Origin: Actinospica robiniae DSM 44927
GTDB lineage: Bacteria > Actinomycetota > Actinomycetes > Streptomycetales > Catenulisporaceae
Length of the DNA: 64,000 bases
Direction: 5' to 3'
NCBI RefSeq assembly: GCF_000504285.1
Contig: NZ_KI632511.1
Location: forward strand, 6,182,154 to 6,246,153
Below the pieces are notes generated by a model. It was not told where the DNA came from and did no database searches. It saw nothing but the letters and a program-made list of their open reading frames with translations. Both the position numbers and the translations under genes were made by a program. Position 1 is the first letter of the stretch, and every line of letters begins with the position of its first letter. This document shows, one piece after another, positions 18,723 through 28,216 of the stretch.

Positions 18723-19994
18723 GTGAGCGACCGGGATTTGGTAGCCGCCCTGCGGGCGGGGGACCGGCTTGCCGCCGGGCAGGTCTACGACATATACGGC
18801 ACGAGGCTATACGCGTACTGCCATGAGCTGCTCGCCGACCCGAAGCTGTCCGCGGACGCGCTTCGGGACACTTTCATCGTGGCGGTCAACCGGGTCCGCG
18901 GACTGGCCGACCCGGAGGAGTTCGGCGCCTGGCTCTACGCGCTCGCCCGCAACGAGTGCGTCCGGGTCGGGGTGAGCGACGACGCCCCGGCCGACGCCGC
19001 CGGCGCGGCCCGCGGCGACCGGCTGGCCCGGCTCGCGCTGGACTGCTACTCGATGCTCGAGCCGGAGAACCGCGAGCTGCTCGACCTGGCCTTCCGGCAC
19101 CGCCTGGTGGACGCCGACCTGGCGCTGGTGCTCGGCCAGAGCGAGGCGCAGATCTCCAGCCGGGTGACGCAGGCCCAGGGCGATCTCGAGACCGCGCTGC
19201 TGGTGGTGCTGGCCGCGCGCACCGGCGACCCGAAGTGCCCCGACGCCTCGGACTTCGGCCGCCGCTTCGACGAGATCGACGGCAAGGGCGTGACGCACTG
19301 GCTGCAGGCCGCGAGCCGCCACGTCGAGCGGTGCGCCATCTGCGGCGACGCGGTGCGCAACCGCCGTCCGCTGCGCCTGTTCGAGGAGCTGCCGCACTCG
19401 TTCATGCCGCCCGGCGTGCGCTCCCGGGTGCTCGAGGCGCTGCGCGACCCGGCCGGCTCGGCCTTCGCCGAGCAGATCGCCGATCGCGCCGGCCGCTTCG
19501 ACGAGGCCGGCTTCCCGACCGGCGGCAGCGCGAAGGTCTCGAACGGCCGCAAGTGGATCATGCCCGCGGTCATCGTGGGAGCGGTGGTCTGCGGTGTGGG
19601 CGTCTTCATGTGGATGACCCACGGAAGCGCTCCGGCCGCTACGGCGGACACGGTCACGACGACCAGCAGCGCGACGGCGGGTGTGCAGAGCACGGATGCC
19701 TCGGCGTCGGCGGGCGCGAGTGACAGCGCCAGCGCCAGTGCCAGCGCGTCTCTCTCGCCGTCCGCGAGCGCGTCCACCTCGGCGGCGGGGACCGGGAACC
19801 AGAACCAGAACCCGGGCACGCAGCAGAGCTCGCCTCCGCCGGTCAAGCAGACTTCGCCGAGCCAGAAACCGACCACTCCGAAGCCATCCCACTCTACGAG
19901 TACGCCTGCTGCGCCGCCGTCATCGAGCAGCGCTTCGGCTTCGGCGAGTGCTTCGCCGAGTACCTCAGGGAGCGCATCCGCGTCACCTCCGTGA
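18723..19994 (+). CDS. Sigma-like / zinc anti-sigma-like fusion with membrane helix and exported tail
   Basis: 423 residues. Residues 1-70 match sigma region 2 ([19 protein letters not shown] ... [15 protein letters not shown]) and about 100-165 resemble region 4 ([20 protein letters not shown]). An HVERCAIC zinc motif at 200-207 is of the HxxxCxxC kind found in ZAS anti-sigma factors. A membrane helix follows (about 278-297, [17 protein letters not shown]), then about 110 residues of Ser/Ala/Thr/Pro-rich tail, presumably outside the cell. Paralogue of the next gene. It may bind core polymerase, or it may be a sigma-derived regulator that no longer initiates; I cannot tell from sequence. Confidence 0.75.
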   Translation: MSDRDLVAALRAGDRLAAGQVYDIYGTRLYAYCHELLADPKLSADALRDTFIVAVNRVRGLADPEEFGAWLYALARNECVRVGVSDDAPADAAGAARGDRLARLALDCYSMLEPENRELLDLAFRHRLVDADLALVLGQSEAQISSRVTQAQGDLETALLVVLAARTGDPKCPDASDFGRRFDEIDGKGVTHWLQAASRHVERCAICGDAVRNRRPLRLFEELPHSFMPPGVRSRVLEALRDPAGSAFAEQIADRAGRFDEAGFPTGGSAKVSNGRKWIMPAVIVGAVVCGVGVFMWMTHGSAPAATADTVTTTSSATAGVQSTDASASAGASDSASASASASLSPSASASTSAAGTGNQNQNPGTQQSSPPPVKQTSPSQKPTTPKPSHSTSTPAAPPSSSSASASASASPSTSGSASASPP

Positions 19995-20027
19995 GTCGTA
20001 TTTGCCGAACATAGGGGAAAAGCCGGA

Positions 20028-20074
20028 GGTGACGCCTCCATCGGGTCTTTCACCCGAACTGATGAGGCGTCACC
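20028..20074 (+). terminator. Hairpin terminator after the first sigma-like gene
   Basis: GGTGACGCCTC (20028-20038) pairs with GAGGCGTCACC (20064-20074). An inner GGGT/ACCC pairing extends the stem-loop. It lies 34 bp after the stop codon. Confidence 0.65.
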
Positions 20075-20139
20075 GCGGCCCCGGTCACTCATGCGGGTGA
20101 TAGCCGGTTAATACGTACCCGTATGCACACGCCTCCGCC

Positions 20140-20145
20140 TAGCGT
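20140..20145 (+). promoter_or_regulatory. -10 element of a probable leaderless promoter
   Basis: TAGCGT 7 nt before the GTG at 20153, in the same CCTAGCGTC context as the promoter of the upstream paralogue. Confidence 0.5.
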
Positions 20146-20152
20146 CGGTCGG

Positions 20153-22630
20153 GTGAACGCTGACACTACTGGTGGGGGGCGTGCCCTCCGCGGCGGCGTG
20201 CTCGGCGGGACGGCGGGCGACGGGTGGGGGCGCGCCGCCGCCTACGACGCCTACGCCGACGGACTGCACACCTACGCGCTCTGGTACCTGCGCGACCACG
20301 ACGCCGCTGCCGACGCCCTCTACTGCGCCTTCGCCGCGGCGGACCGCAACCACACCACCCTCCAGCAGCCCGAGCAGATCCAGCCGTGGCTCTACGCGCT
20401 GCTGCGCCGGGAGTGCCGGCTGCGCGCCGGGGAGGGCGACGCGCCGACGCCGGTCTCCGGGCGGCTGCGGCCGAAGGCGGACGGACTCGGCGACTCGGGC
20501 GTGGGCGCTTCGCTGCTGCAGCTCGAGGGCAATCTGCGCCGGGCCGAGTTCCACTCCCTGGCCTGGTCCGAAGCCGAAGGGCTGGCGCCGGCGCACCGCG
20601 AGGTGCTCGAGCTGACCATCCGGCACGGGCTCGACAGCCGCGGGCTCGCGCTCGTCCTCGGCCTGCGCGAGGGGGCGGCCGGCCTGGCCTCCACCCGCGG
20701 GTTCGGGTTGCTGGCGGACGCCTGGCGGGAGCTCGAGCGGTCGCTGGCCGCGGCAGCCGTGGCCGGGTCCGGGCGGGACAACTGCGCCCAGCTCGCCGAG
20801 CTCACCTTCGGCTGGAGCGGCAAGCTCAACGCGACGCTGCGTGCCCCGCTGACCGAGCACGTGGACCGCTGCTCGCGCTGCCAGCACTACCTGCACACGG
20901 TCATCGGCACGCCGTCCGCGCCGACGATCCTGCCATTCGTCGCCGCACCGCGCGCGCTGCGGGATCTGCTGCTCGGCGAGCTCGCCGACGCGGACGCGGC
21001 GCAGACGGCGGGCGTGGATCTGATCGCGCTCGGCCGACGCTGCGGGTCGTTCGGGTCCGAGGGCTTCCCGGCCCGCGTAGACCTTTCGCAGAACTCCACG
21101 ACGGCCGCCGCGGGGACGGGCGGCGGGTCGGCGCGCCCGCCTCGACGGCGGCAGGCGTCGGCACGCCTGCACCGGACCCCGCGTGCGGGCGGTGCGGGCG
21201 TGCCGACCGGCGCCGCTCGTCCCGCCGCCGCGCCGGAGGCGGCCCGGAGCGAGCAGCAGGCCAAGCCGGAAGCCGCGCGCAGCGCCGCGACCGCGTCGAG
21301 CGGGCCGGCCGCCGCGAACTCCCCGAGCCCGACGAGTGCCGTCCGGCCGACGGCGCGCACCGAGCGCCCGGTCCTGCGGGTGCCTCCGCGCGTGCCCGAG
21401 GCGGAAGACCTCTTTCGTGCCCGCGGCAGCTGGGCCGAGCGCGTCCTGCCCCCGCAGATCGCCGCGGCAGCGGCGGCCGCGGAGGATTCGCTGTGGCGGC
21501 CCGAGCCGGCGGCCGAGTTCATCCAGACCCCGTCCGGGCGCTTCGCCACGCGCACGCCGCTGCCGCCGCGCCCGCCCCGGCCGCAGACCGCGTCGTCCGC
21601 GCCGGCCTCGTCCGCCTCGAGGCCCGCGCAACCCGTGCCCGGTGACGCCGCGTCCGCGGCCGAGGTGAGCCGGCTGCCGCGCTACGCGCGCGGCAACAGC
21701 CGGCCCGCCGGTGCGCGGGCGCGGCACAAGGCCAGGCCCATGCGCCAGGCCGTCGTCTCGGCCATGGCGCTCGGGGCGATCGGCGCCGTCGCGGCCACCG
21801 CCGCGGCGCTGCTCGGCAGCGGCGGGGACCCGCAGGCGAAGACCATCGCCCTCGAGAACACGCAGCCCAACGAGGTCGTCGGCGGCGCGCAGACCCCGGC
21901 GGGCCGGCAGCCGACCCAGGACCGGCTGTCGGTGACCGTCACCACGGCCGGCGGGGGCGCCGCGGCGCAAGCCACCGGGCTCGGCTCGCCGCTCGGCACG
22001 GGTTCCTCGGCCGCCGTGAGCTCGCCGACCGTCGCGGCCTCGGGCGGGTTCTTCGTCTCGGTGAACCAGCGCGACGGCGACCCGTATAGCGTGCAGATCC
22101 TGCTGCGCAACGCCGGGACCACGCCGCTGAAGTGGTCGGCCTCGCCGGACGTGTCCTGGCTGACGCTCAGTCAGCGCTCGGGCACGCTCGCGCCGGGAGC
22201 GAGCCTCGCCGTCACGGCCACGGCCACCTCGGCCGCGCCGAGCGGGCAGTGGGTCGCGCACATCACCTTCCAGCCCGGCGGAATCCTCGTCACGGTGCAC
22301 GGAGGGGTCGCGGCCCCGCCGTCGTCCGCAGCGTCGTCCGCAGCGGCGTCTGCATCCGCGCCCGCATCCGCGTCCGCATCGAGCACGCCGACGGTCGCCC
22401 CCAGCAGCAGCTCTCCGTCCTCCGCCCCCACGTCGCCGTCCTCCACTGCGAGCACGACACCGTCGACGCCCAGCGCGCCGCCGGCTTCGTCCACCACGGC
22501 GGCAGCCGGCGATTCCGCGACACCGAGTCAGACCGGCGGCGGTGCGACGGCGAGCGCATCGGCCTCGTCCACGAGGATCCGCAGGCCGGCGCCGTCGCGG
22601 ACGGCCTCACGTCACGCGGCCACCCGGTAG
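20153..22630 (+). CDS. Sigma-like / zinc anti-sigma-like fusion with membrane helix and BACON/Ig-like exported domain
   Basis: 825 residues from the GTG at 20153; an ATG at 20123 is in frame but the leaderless -10 favours the GTG. Degenerate sigma region 2 (YDAYADGLHTYALWYLRDHD ... QPWLYALLRRECR), a region-4-like part (LAPAHREVLELTIRHGLDS), then the zinc motif HVDRCSRC at 236-243. A long Pro/Ala/Arg-rich cytoplasmic linker leads to a membrane helix (about 533-556). Outside, a beta domain at about 630-718 (DPYSVQILLRNAGTTPLKW ... ITFQPGGILVTVHGG) resembles BACON or abnormal-spindle-type Ig domains. A Ser/Ala/Thr tail ends the protein. The 3' end overlaps the convergent gene by 19 bp. Confidence 0.75.
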   Translation: MNADTTGGGRALRGGVLGGTAGDGWGRAAAYDAYADGLHTYALWYLRDHDAAADALYCAFAAADRNHTTLQQPEQIQPWLYALLRRECRLRAGEGDAPTPVSGRLRPKADGLGDSGVGASLLQLEGNLRRAEFHSLAWSEAEGLAPAHREVLELTIRHGLDSRGLALVLGLREGAAGLASTRGFGLLADAWRELERSLAAAAVAGSGRDNCAQLAELTFGWSGKLNATLRAPLTEHVDRCSRCQHYLHTVIGTPSAPTILPFVAAPRALRDLLLGELADADAAQTAGVDLIALGRRCGSFGSEGFPARVDLSQNSTTAAAGTGGGSARPPRRRQASARLHRTPRAGGAGVPTGAARPAAAPEAARSEQQAKPEAARSAATASSGPAAANSPSPTSAVRPTARTERPVLRVPPRVPEAEDLFRARGSWAERVLPPQIAAAAAAAEDSLWRPEPAAEFIQTPSGRFATRTPLPPRPPRPQTASSAPASSASRPAQPVPGDAASAAEVSRLPRYARGNSRPAGARARHKARPMRQAVVSAMALGAIGAVAATAAALLGSGGDPQAKTIALENTQPNEVVGGAQTPAGRQPTQDRLSVTVTTAGGGAAAQATGLGSPLGTGSSAAVSSPTVAASGGFFVSVNQRDGDPYSVQILLRNAGTTPLKWSASPDVSWLTLSQRSGTLAPGASLAVTATATSAAPSGQWVAHITFQPGGILVTVHGGVAAPPSSAASSAAASASAPASASASSTPTVAPSSSSPSSAPTSPSSTASTTPSTPSAPPASSTTAAAGDSATPSQTGGGATASASASSTRIRRPAPSRTASRHAATR

Positions 22631-24375
22631 AGCACGAAGATGCCGCCCTTGGCCACCTGCTCGGCCGGGAACCCGGCCGGCAGAGTTTCGTCGGCGATCA
22701 GCAGCACCCAGCCGACGTGATAGCGGGTCAGCAACGCCGCGCGCTCGGCCGGGGCGGTGTTCGCGCTGAGCATCGTCTTCATGGCGTCGGCACGGACGTC
22801 GTCCTCGGCCTCGCTGAGCTCCGGCAGGTACCACGGGCTCGACACGTTGTACGCGCCGTGCGCCGCGATCTCCATCTGCGACAGCTGCACGTCCGCTAGC
22901 GCCACGTCGGTCGGCTTGAGGTAGTGCTCGAGCCAGTCCTCGTGCGGGATCGCCTCGACGCCGGGATGCGCGCCTATCACGTCGGCGACGTCCGTGTTCA
23001 GCGGAGCCGGCAGCACGAGCAGCAGCGTCCCGGACTGCGCCCACAGGCCCAGAGCGGTCGCCAGGGCCACCGGCACGCCCCACGCGAACCGCAGCCGGCC
23101 GCCGCGCGGCAGCTCCGCGACGTGCACGGCGAGGGCCACCTGTACGGTGAACATCAGCATCGGCCAGCTGCGGCCGAAGGACCAGTGGCCGCCCAGCCAG
23201 CCGAGCACGACCACCGCGCCGATGCCGGCGAACATCAGCACCAGCACGTCCGTCTGCGACCGGCGCAAACGCAGCGCGAGCGCCAGCAGGCCGGGCAACG
23301 CCAGCAGATACCACGTGTCGATGTGCTGGTAGAGCACATGATGGATCGGGTCGAGCAGGTGCAGCTGGCCCTGACCGACAGACCACAGGTGGTAGTACGG
23401 CCAGATCAGGATCACGATCGTGCACACGGCGAGGCCGAGTAACAGTGCGCGGATAACGCGTCGGTCGCGCACGTCGCGGTGGCGCGCGGCAAGGATCGCC
23501 ACGCAGCCGACGCATGCGCTCAGTCCGGTGAACTGATGCACCAACAGAAGCGCGCCGAGAAGGGCGCCGAGGCCCGCCATCAGCCGCCAGCGCAGCTCGG
23601 AACCGTTGAGCCAGGCCCACAGGTGCAGCGCCAGCGCCGTGCCGATCGTGCACGGATACGCCACGCAGTCGCACAGCGAGTCCAGCGACAGGAAGCCGCT
23701 GAAGCAGAAAGCCGTCGTGCCCCACCACAGCAGCAGACCGATCAGCGCCAGCGGCGGCGCCCACACGGCCGGAGTCAGGGTACGGACGAAGCGGTAGAGG
23801 CCCGACAGCAGCAGCAGGCCGTTGGCGAGCATGGCGAAGCGGTAGAGCGAGATCGCGCTGAGGCCGAAAGGCTTGCCCAGCAACGCCAGTGTGACCGTGT
23901 AAGGGCTGTAGTACGCACTGCCGCCGCCCACGTCGACCACTGGATTGCCCGGGTGCAGCGGGTTCGCGAGCAGCCGCCGCAGCACGGAGATGTGCAGCGT
24001 CAGGTCGTCGCCCCACGGCATCGGCCGCATCACGGCCAGCAGCAGGGCGACCAGCACCGCGCAGGCGACGACGTACGGCCGCTCCCGCGCGAAGAAACCG
24101 GCGACCCGAGCTGCTATTCGCGGCCTGCGAGGTACCCCGCCGTCGTCGGACCCGCCGCCCCGGCCGGCGGCTTCGGCCGAGGGCGGCTGGAGCGTGGTGG
24201 TCACGGCGGCGATCCCATCGGAGCGTCGGGTGCGGACGCCGCCGGGCGCGGAAGCGGCGCGGTGCGGCGCGGGTTCCGGGAGCGTCCTGGATCTCGGCAG
24301 CGTACTACCGGCGCCGGCGCCTGCCGCGTCCGCCTCGGTCTCCGCCTCGTCGCCGAGGGCGCCCGCCTCCCGCAT
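22612..24375 (-). CDS. Polytopic membrane protein, GT-C glycosyltransferase-like
   Basis: 587 residues from the ATG at 24375, with AAGGAG 5 nt upstream. A disordered N-terminus (about 1-95) is followed by about ten membrane helices and a C-terminal extracytoplasmic domain (about 455-587). The first external loop holds PMPWGDDLTLHISVLRR; an acidic pair in this loop is the hallmark of GT-C enzymes, which use polyprenyl-phosphate sugars. The acceptor is unknown. Stop codon of the upstream gene is 17 bp away, so the two genes form an operon. Confidence 0.65.
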   Translation of the reverse strand: MREAGALGDEAETEADAAGAGAGSTLPRSRTLPEPAPHRAASAPGGVRTRRSDGIAAVTTTLQPPSAEAAGRGGGSDDGGVPRRPRIAARVAGFFARERPYVVACAVLVALLLAVMRPMPWGDDLTLHISVLRRLLANPLHPGNPVVDVGGGSAYYSPYTVTLALLGKPFGLSAISLYRFAMLANGLLLLSGLYRFVRTLTPAVWAPPLALIGLLLWWGTTAFCFSGFLSLDSLCDCVAYPCTIGTALALHLWAWLNGSELRWRLMAGLGALLGALLLVHQFTGLSACVGCVAILAARHRDVRDRRVIRALLLGLAVCTIVILIWPYYHLWSVGQGQLHLLDPIHHVLYQHIDTWYLLALPGLLALALRLRRSQTDVLVLMFAGIGAVVVLGWLGGHWSFGRSWPMLMFTVQVALAVHVAELPRGGRLRFAWGVPVALATALGLWAQSGTLLLVLPAPLNTDVADVIGAHPGVEAIPHEDWLEHYLKPTDVALADVQLSQMEIAAHGAYNVSSPWYLPELSEAEDDVRADAMKTMLSANTAPAERAALLTRYHVGWVLLIADETLPAGFPAEQVAKGGIFVLYRVAA

Positions 24376-24392
24376 GCCGCTCCTTCCGCCGA

Positions 24393-25154
24393 TCAGGACT
24401 CGGGATCGGCCGGGTGCATCGCCAGCGGACGCGGCTTGGCCGCCAGGTGTGCCTGGCAGAACTCGGCCAGCATGTCGTAGGCGGTCGCGCCGATCAGCTC
24501 GGTCAGCTCCGGCCGGTAGGAGACGTAGACCGGGTCGAAGGCGGTGTGTGCCTCGGTGTTGCCGGTGCACCACCAGTTCAGGTCGTGGCCGCCGGGACCC
24601 CAGCCGCGGCGGTCGTACTCGCCGATGGTCACCTGCAGCACGCGGGTCTCGTCGGTCCGGTCGATCCAGTCGTAGGTGCGCCGGATCGGCAGCTGCCAGC
24701 ACACGTCCGGCTTGGTCTCCAGCGGGTGGCGACCCTCCCGCAGGGCCAGGGCGTGCAGCGCGCAGCCCGCGCCGCCGGAGAAGCCCGGCCGGTTCAGGAA
24801 GATGCAGGCGCCCTCCACCACCCGGGTCTGGCGGTCGCCGTCCTCGTCCGCCTCCACCACCGTCAAGCGCCCGCCACGCTTGTTCCCCTGGGCGTGGAAC
24901 TGCCAGAACTCCGGCGTCAACCGCTTGGCCGCCTCCTTTGTCCGCTTCTCGTCGTCCGCGTCGGAGAAGTGCGCGCCCAGCGTGCAGCAGCCGTCGTCGG
25001 CCCGCCCCGGCCGGATGCCCTGGCAGCCCGACCCCCAGACGCACTGCCAGCGGGAGCACAGCCAGGTCAGGTCGCAACGGAAGGTCTGCTCGGAATTGTC
25101 CGGGTCGGCGAACTCCACCCAGGCGCGAGGGAAATCGAGGGCTACTTCAGGCAC
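24393..25154 (-). CDS. Cysteine-cluster protein, YkgJ-like
   Basis: 253 residues from a GTG with TATGCT on the minus strand 8 nt upstream (leaderless). Many Cys residues occur in ordered groups: [59 protein letters not shown]. The GCxLH ... KPxxCxxxP order resembles the YkgJ-type metal-binding cysteine cluster, so it may bind zinc or iron-sulfur. Conserved in actinomycetes to my knowledge, without a proven function. It precedes the GT-C-like gene. Confidence 0.65.
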   Translation of the reverse strand: MPEVALDFPRAWVEFADPDNSEQTFRCDLTWLCSRWQCVWGSGCQGIRPGRADDGCCTLGAHFSDADDEKRTKEAAKRLTPEFWQFHAQGNKRGGRLTVVEADEDGDRQTRVVEGACIFLNRPGFSGGAGCALHALALREGRHPLETKPDVCWQLPIRRTYDWIDRTDETRVLQVTIGEYDRRGWGPGGHDLNWWCTGNTEAHTAFDPVYVSYRPELTELIGATAYDMLAEFCQAHLAAKPRPLAMHPADPES

Positions 25155-25277
25155 AGCCCTAGAGCATAGGGCGACTTTCGGCCAAAGAGTCCCAAACCCA
25201 CGCGCGCGCCGGGGTGCGGCCTGGATCCGCAAGGGTATGTCCAGCGGCTCGCGGCCTCGTGCACTAGTTTCGTGAGC

Positions 25278-26216
25278 ATGCGATTGGGAGTGCTGGACGT
25301 CGGCTCGAACACGGTGCATCTGCTCGTCGTGGACGCCCACCAGGGCGCCCGCCCGCTGTCCGCGTCGTCGCACAAGACGGAACTGCACCTGGTCGACCTG
25401 ATCGACCGGGACAACCGGATCGTGGACGAGGGGCGCGAGCGGCTCGAGGCCTTCGTGCACGAGGCGCTGCGGATCGCCGAGGACAAGGGCGTGCAGGAGC
25501 TGATCGCCTTCGCCACCTCGGCCCTGCGGGACGCGGACAACGGCGAGGAGGTGCTCTCCGGCATCCGGGAGCGCACCGGGGTGGAGCTCAAGGTGCTGCC
25601 CGGGCAGGCCGAGGCCCAGCTGACGTTCCTGGCCGTGCGCCGCTGGTTCGGCTGGTCGGCCGGACGGCTGCTGGTGCTCGACATCGGCGGCGGCTCGCTG
25701 GAGATGGCCTCCGGCTTCGACGAGATGCCCGAGGTCGCCCGCTCGCTGCCGTTCGGCGCGGCCCGGCTGACCAAGGAGTGGTTCGTCACCGACCCGCCGG
25801 ACGAGACCGCGGTGCGGGCGCTGCGCCGGCACGTGCGGGCCGAGATCGGCAAGGTGGTCGGCGACCTGGTGCGCTACGGCCGGCCGGACCGGGTGTGCGC
25901 GTCCTCGAAGACCTTCAAGCAGCTGGCCAGGATAGCCGGGGCGGCGCCGAGCACGGAGGGCCTGTACGTGCCGCGCCGGCTCTTCCGGGCCGACCTGTCG
26001 GAGTGGATCGGCAAGCTCGCCCGGATGTCGAGCGCGGAGCGGGCCCAGCTGCCCGGGGTCTCGATCGGCCGGGCCAAGCAGCTGCTGGCCGGGGCGATCG
26101 TGGCCGAGGCGGCGATCGACCTGTTCGAGTCCGAGGTGGCGGACATCTCGCCGTGGGCGCTGCGGGAGGGGATCATCCTGCGCCGGCTGGACGGGCTGCC
26201 GGAGGAGTGGCTCTGA
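25278..26216 (+). CDS. ppx: Exopolyphosphatase / pppGpp phosphatase family (Ppx/GppA)
   Basis: 312 residues. Actin-fold ATPase motifs [14 protein letters not shown] (phosphate 1) and [14 protein letters not shown] (phosphate 2) with [16 protein letters not shown] between. It is the short actinobacterial form, lacking the C-terminal HD-type domain of E. coli Ppx. Start: an in-frame GTG at 25272 is possible, but TAGTTT (25265-25270) sits 7 nt before the ATG at 25278, which favours a leaderless ATG start. Confidence 0.9.
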   Translation: MRLGVLDVGSNTVHLLVVDAHQGARPLSASSHKTELHLVDLIDRDNRIVDEGRERLEAFVHEALRIAEDKGVQELIAFATSALRDADNGEEVLSGIRERTGVELKVLPGQAEAQLTFLAVRRWFGWSAGRLLVLDIGGGSLEMASGFDEMPEVARSLPFGAARLTKEWFVTDPPDETAVRALRRHVRAEIGKVVGDLVRYGRPDRVCASSKTFKQLARIAGAAPSTEGLYVPRRLFRADLSEWIGKLARMSSAERAQLPGVSIGRAKQLLAGAIVAEAAIDLFESEVADISPWALREGIILRRLDGLPEEWL

Positions 26217-26307
26217 CCCACGGCGGCGGCGGGTGACGCCCGACGGTGCCGGACGGCGGCGGGCCGGGGCTCGGACGCCGACGCGCACCTGAGCTACGCT
26301 CAGACAC

Positions 26308-27192
26308 GTGACATGGGCAGTGAGCGGAGCCGGCGCGGTGGAGCGGATCGCCGTGCCCAAGGTCGCGCTCTCCACGATCTCGGTCTACCCGGAGAACACC
26401 GCGACCGGCTTCGCCACAGCGCAGCGGCTGGGCTACGACGGGGTCGAGGTGATGGTGACCAACGACCCGGTCAGCCAGTCCATCGACTCGCTGCGGCGGC
26501 TGCGCGACGGGCTCGGCGTGCCGATCCTGGCGGTGCACGCGCCCTGCCTGTTCTGGCTGAACCTGCAGCGGGTCTGGGGCACCGACCCGTGGGGCAAGCT
26601 GGTCAAGGCCCGGATGGTGGCCGAGGAGCTCGGCGCCTCCACCGTCGTGGTGCACCCGCCGTTCGTCTGGCAGGGCAAGTACGCGAACGAGTTCGTGGCC
26701 GGGCTCAAGCGGATGCAGGCCGAGACCGACATCAGGTTCGCGGTGGAGAACATGTACCCGTGGCGGGCCAGCGCCCCGCTGGTGGGCGAGCGGCGGGTGG
26801 AGGCGTACTCGCCGGGCTGGGACCCGACCGAGGAGGAGTACCCGCACTTCACCCTGGACCTGTCGCACTCGGCCACCTCGCGGGTGGACACCATGGCGAT
26901 GCTCGGCCGGATGGGCTCGCGCCTGGCGCACCTGCACCTGGCCGACGGCTCCGGCTCGAACTCGGACGAGCACCTGGTACCGGGCCGCGGCCGGCAGCCG
27001 TGCTCGGCGGTGCTGGGCCTGTTGGGGCGCAACGGTTTCGAGGGCAACGTCGTGCTCGAGGTCAACACCCGCCGCGCGCCGGATCAGCAGACCAGGGACG
27101 CCGACCTGCTCGAGGCGCTGGTCTACGCGCGCCGGCACCTGGTGCTTGGCGGGGTCGGCGACGGGCGCGAGACGCGGCAGATCACGGTGTAG
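26308..27192 (+). CDS. Sugar phosphate isomerase/epimerase-like TIM-barrel protein
   Basis: 294 residues of the xylose-isomerase/AP-endonuclease-2 superfamily. [57 protein letters not shown] and [15 protein letters not shown] carry the barrel-end His, Glu and Asp residues that would bind a metal. TACGCT (26295-26300) is 7 nt before the GTG, indicating a leaderless transcript. The ppx-TIM barrel-proC order is common in actinomycetes; the substrate is unknown. Confidence 0.85.
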   Translation: MTWAVSGAGAVERIAVPKVALSTISVYPENTATGFATAQRLGYDGVEVMVTNDPVSQSIDSLRRLRDGLGVPILAVHAPCLFWLNLQRVWGTDPWGKLVKARMVAEELGASTVVVHPPFVWQGKYANEFVAGLKRMQAETDIRFAVENMYPWRASAPLVGERRVEAYSPGWDPTEEEYPHFTLDLSHSATSRVDTMAMLGRMGSRLAHLHLADGSGSNSDEHLVPGRGRQPCSAVLGLLGRNGFEGNVVLEVNTRRAPDQQTRDADLLEALVYARRHLVLGGVGDGRETRQITV

Positions 27193-27278
27193 CCGCGGGC
27201 CGAGACGGCCGGGTGCCGCGCGGCGGCGGTCGGTAGCATCTCCCCCGGTCGGGTCGATCAGGACGAACGGGAGCTTCG

Positions 27279-28088
27279 ATGGGTCAGCGGATCGCCGTGC
27301 TGGGCACCGGCAAGATGGGTGAGGCCCTCCTGTCCGGCATGCTGCGGGCGGGCAAGCCGGCGCACGAGGTGCTGGTGACCACGCGCCGGGCCGAGCGGGC
27401 CGAGGAGCTCGCCGCCCGCTACGGCGTGGCCGCGGTCTCCAACCGGGAGGCGGCCGAGCAAGCCGACACGCTGATCCTGACCGCCAAGCCGCAGGACATG
27501 GGCGCGCTGCTGGCGGAGCTGGCCGGGTACGTGCCGGCCGACCGGCTTGTGGTCTCCGGCGCGGCCGGCATCACCACCGCCTTCGTCGCCCAGCGCCTCG
27601 GCGCCGAGGGCCTGCCGGTGGTGCGGGTGATGACGAACACGCCGGTGCTGGTGGACGAGGCGATGTCGGCGATCTCCGCGGGCCCGCACGCCACCGAGGA
27701 GCACCTGCGCCGGACCGAGGAGATCTTCCGGCCGGTCGGCAAGACGATCCGGGTGCCGGAGTCGCAGCAGGACGCGGTCACCGCGCTCTCCGGCTCGGGC
27801 CCGGCGTACTTCTACTTCCTGGTCGAGGCGATGATCGACGCCGGGATCCTGCTCGGGCTGCCCCGGGCCACCGCGCACGAGCTGATCGTGCAGTCGGCGG
27901 TGGGCGCGGGCGTGATGCTGCGCGACTCCGGCGAGCACCCGGTGAAGCTGCGCGAGGCGGTCACCTCGCCCGCGGGCACCACCATCGCCGCCATCCGCGA
28001 GCTGGAGCGGCACGGCGTGCGCGCGGCGCTGCTCGAGGCGCTGGAGGCGGCGCGGGACCGGTCCAAGCAGTTGGCCGCCGGCGACTGA
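27279..28088 (+). CDS. proC: Pyrroline-5-carboxylate reductase
   Basis: 269 residues. N-terminal Rossmann motif IAVLGTGKMGEALLSGML, then VMTNTPVLVDEAMSAI, and the C-terminal dimerisation domain with the signature ALSGSGPAYFYFLVEAM and LREAVTSPAGTTIAAI. Last step of proline synthesis (NADPH-dependent). A TAGCAT -10-like hexamer near 27235 would give a leader of about 40 nt. Confidence 0.95.
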   Translation: MGQRIAVLGTGKMGEALLSGMLRAGKPAHEVLVTTRRAERAEELAARYGVAAVSNREAAEQADTLILTAKPQDMGALLAELAGYVPADRLVVSGAAGITTAFVAQRLGAEGLPVVRVMTNTPVLVDEAMSAISAGPHATEEHLRRTEEIFRPVGKTIRVPESQQDAVTALSGSGPAYFYFLVEAMIDAGILLGLPRATAHELIVQSAVGAGVMLRDSGEHPVKLREAVTSPAGTTIAAIRELERHGVRAALLEALEAARDRSKQLAAGD

Positions 28089-28216
28089 GCCCCGCCCGGC
28101 GCCGCGTGCCGCACGAAGGTCAACATGAACCAGGGATCACATTTGGATGAAGGCTCTTCCGCCTGGTAGCCCATCGTGCGTACGCTGACGCGACCAGCGA
28201 GCGAGGAGGGTCGAAG

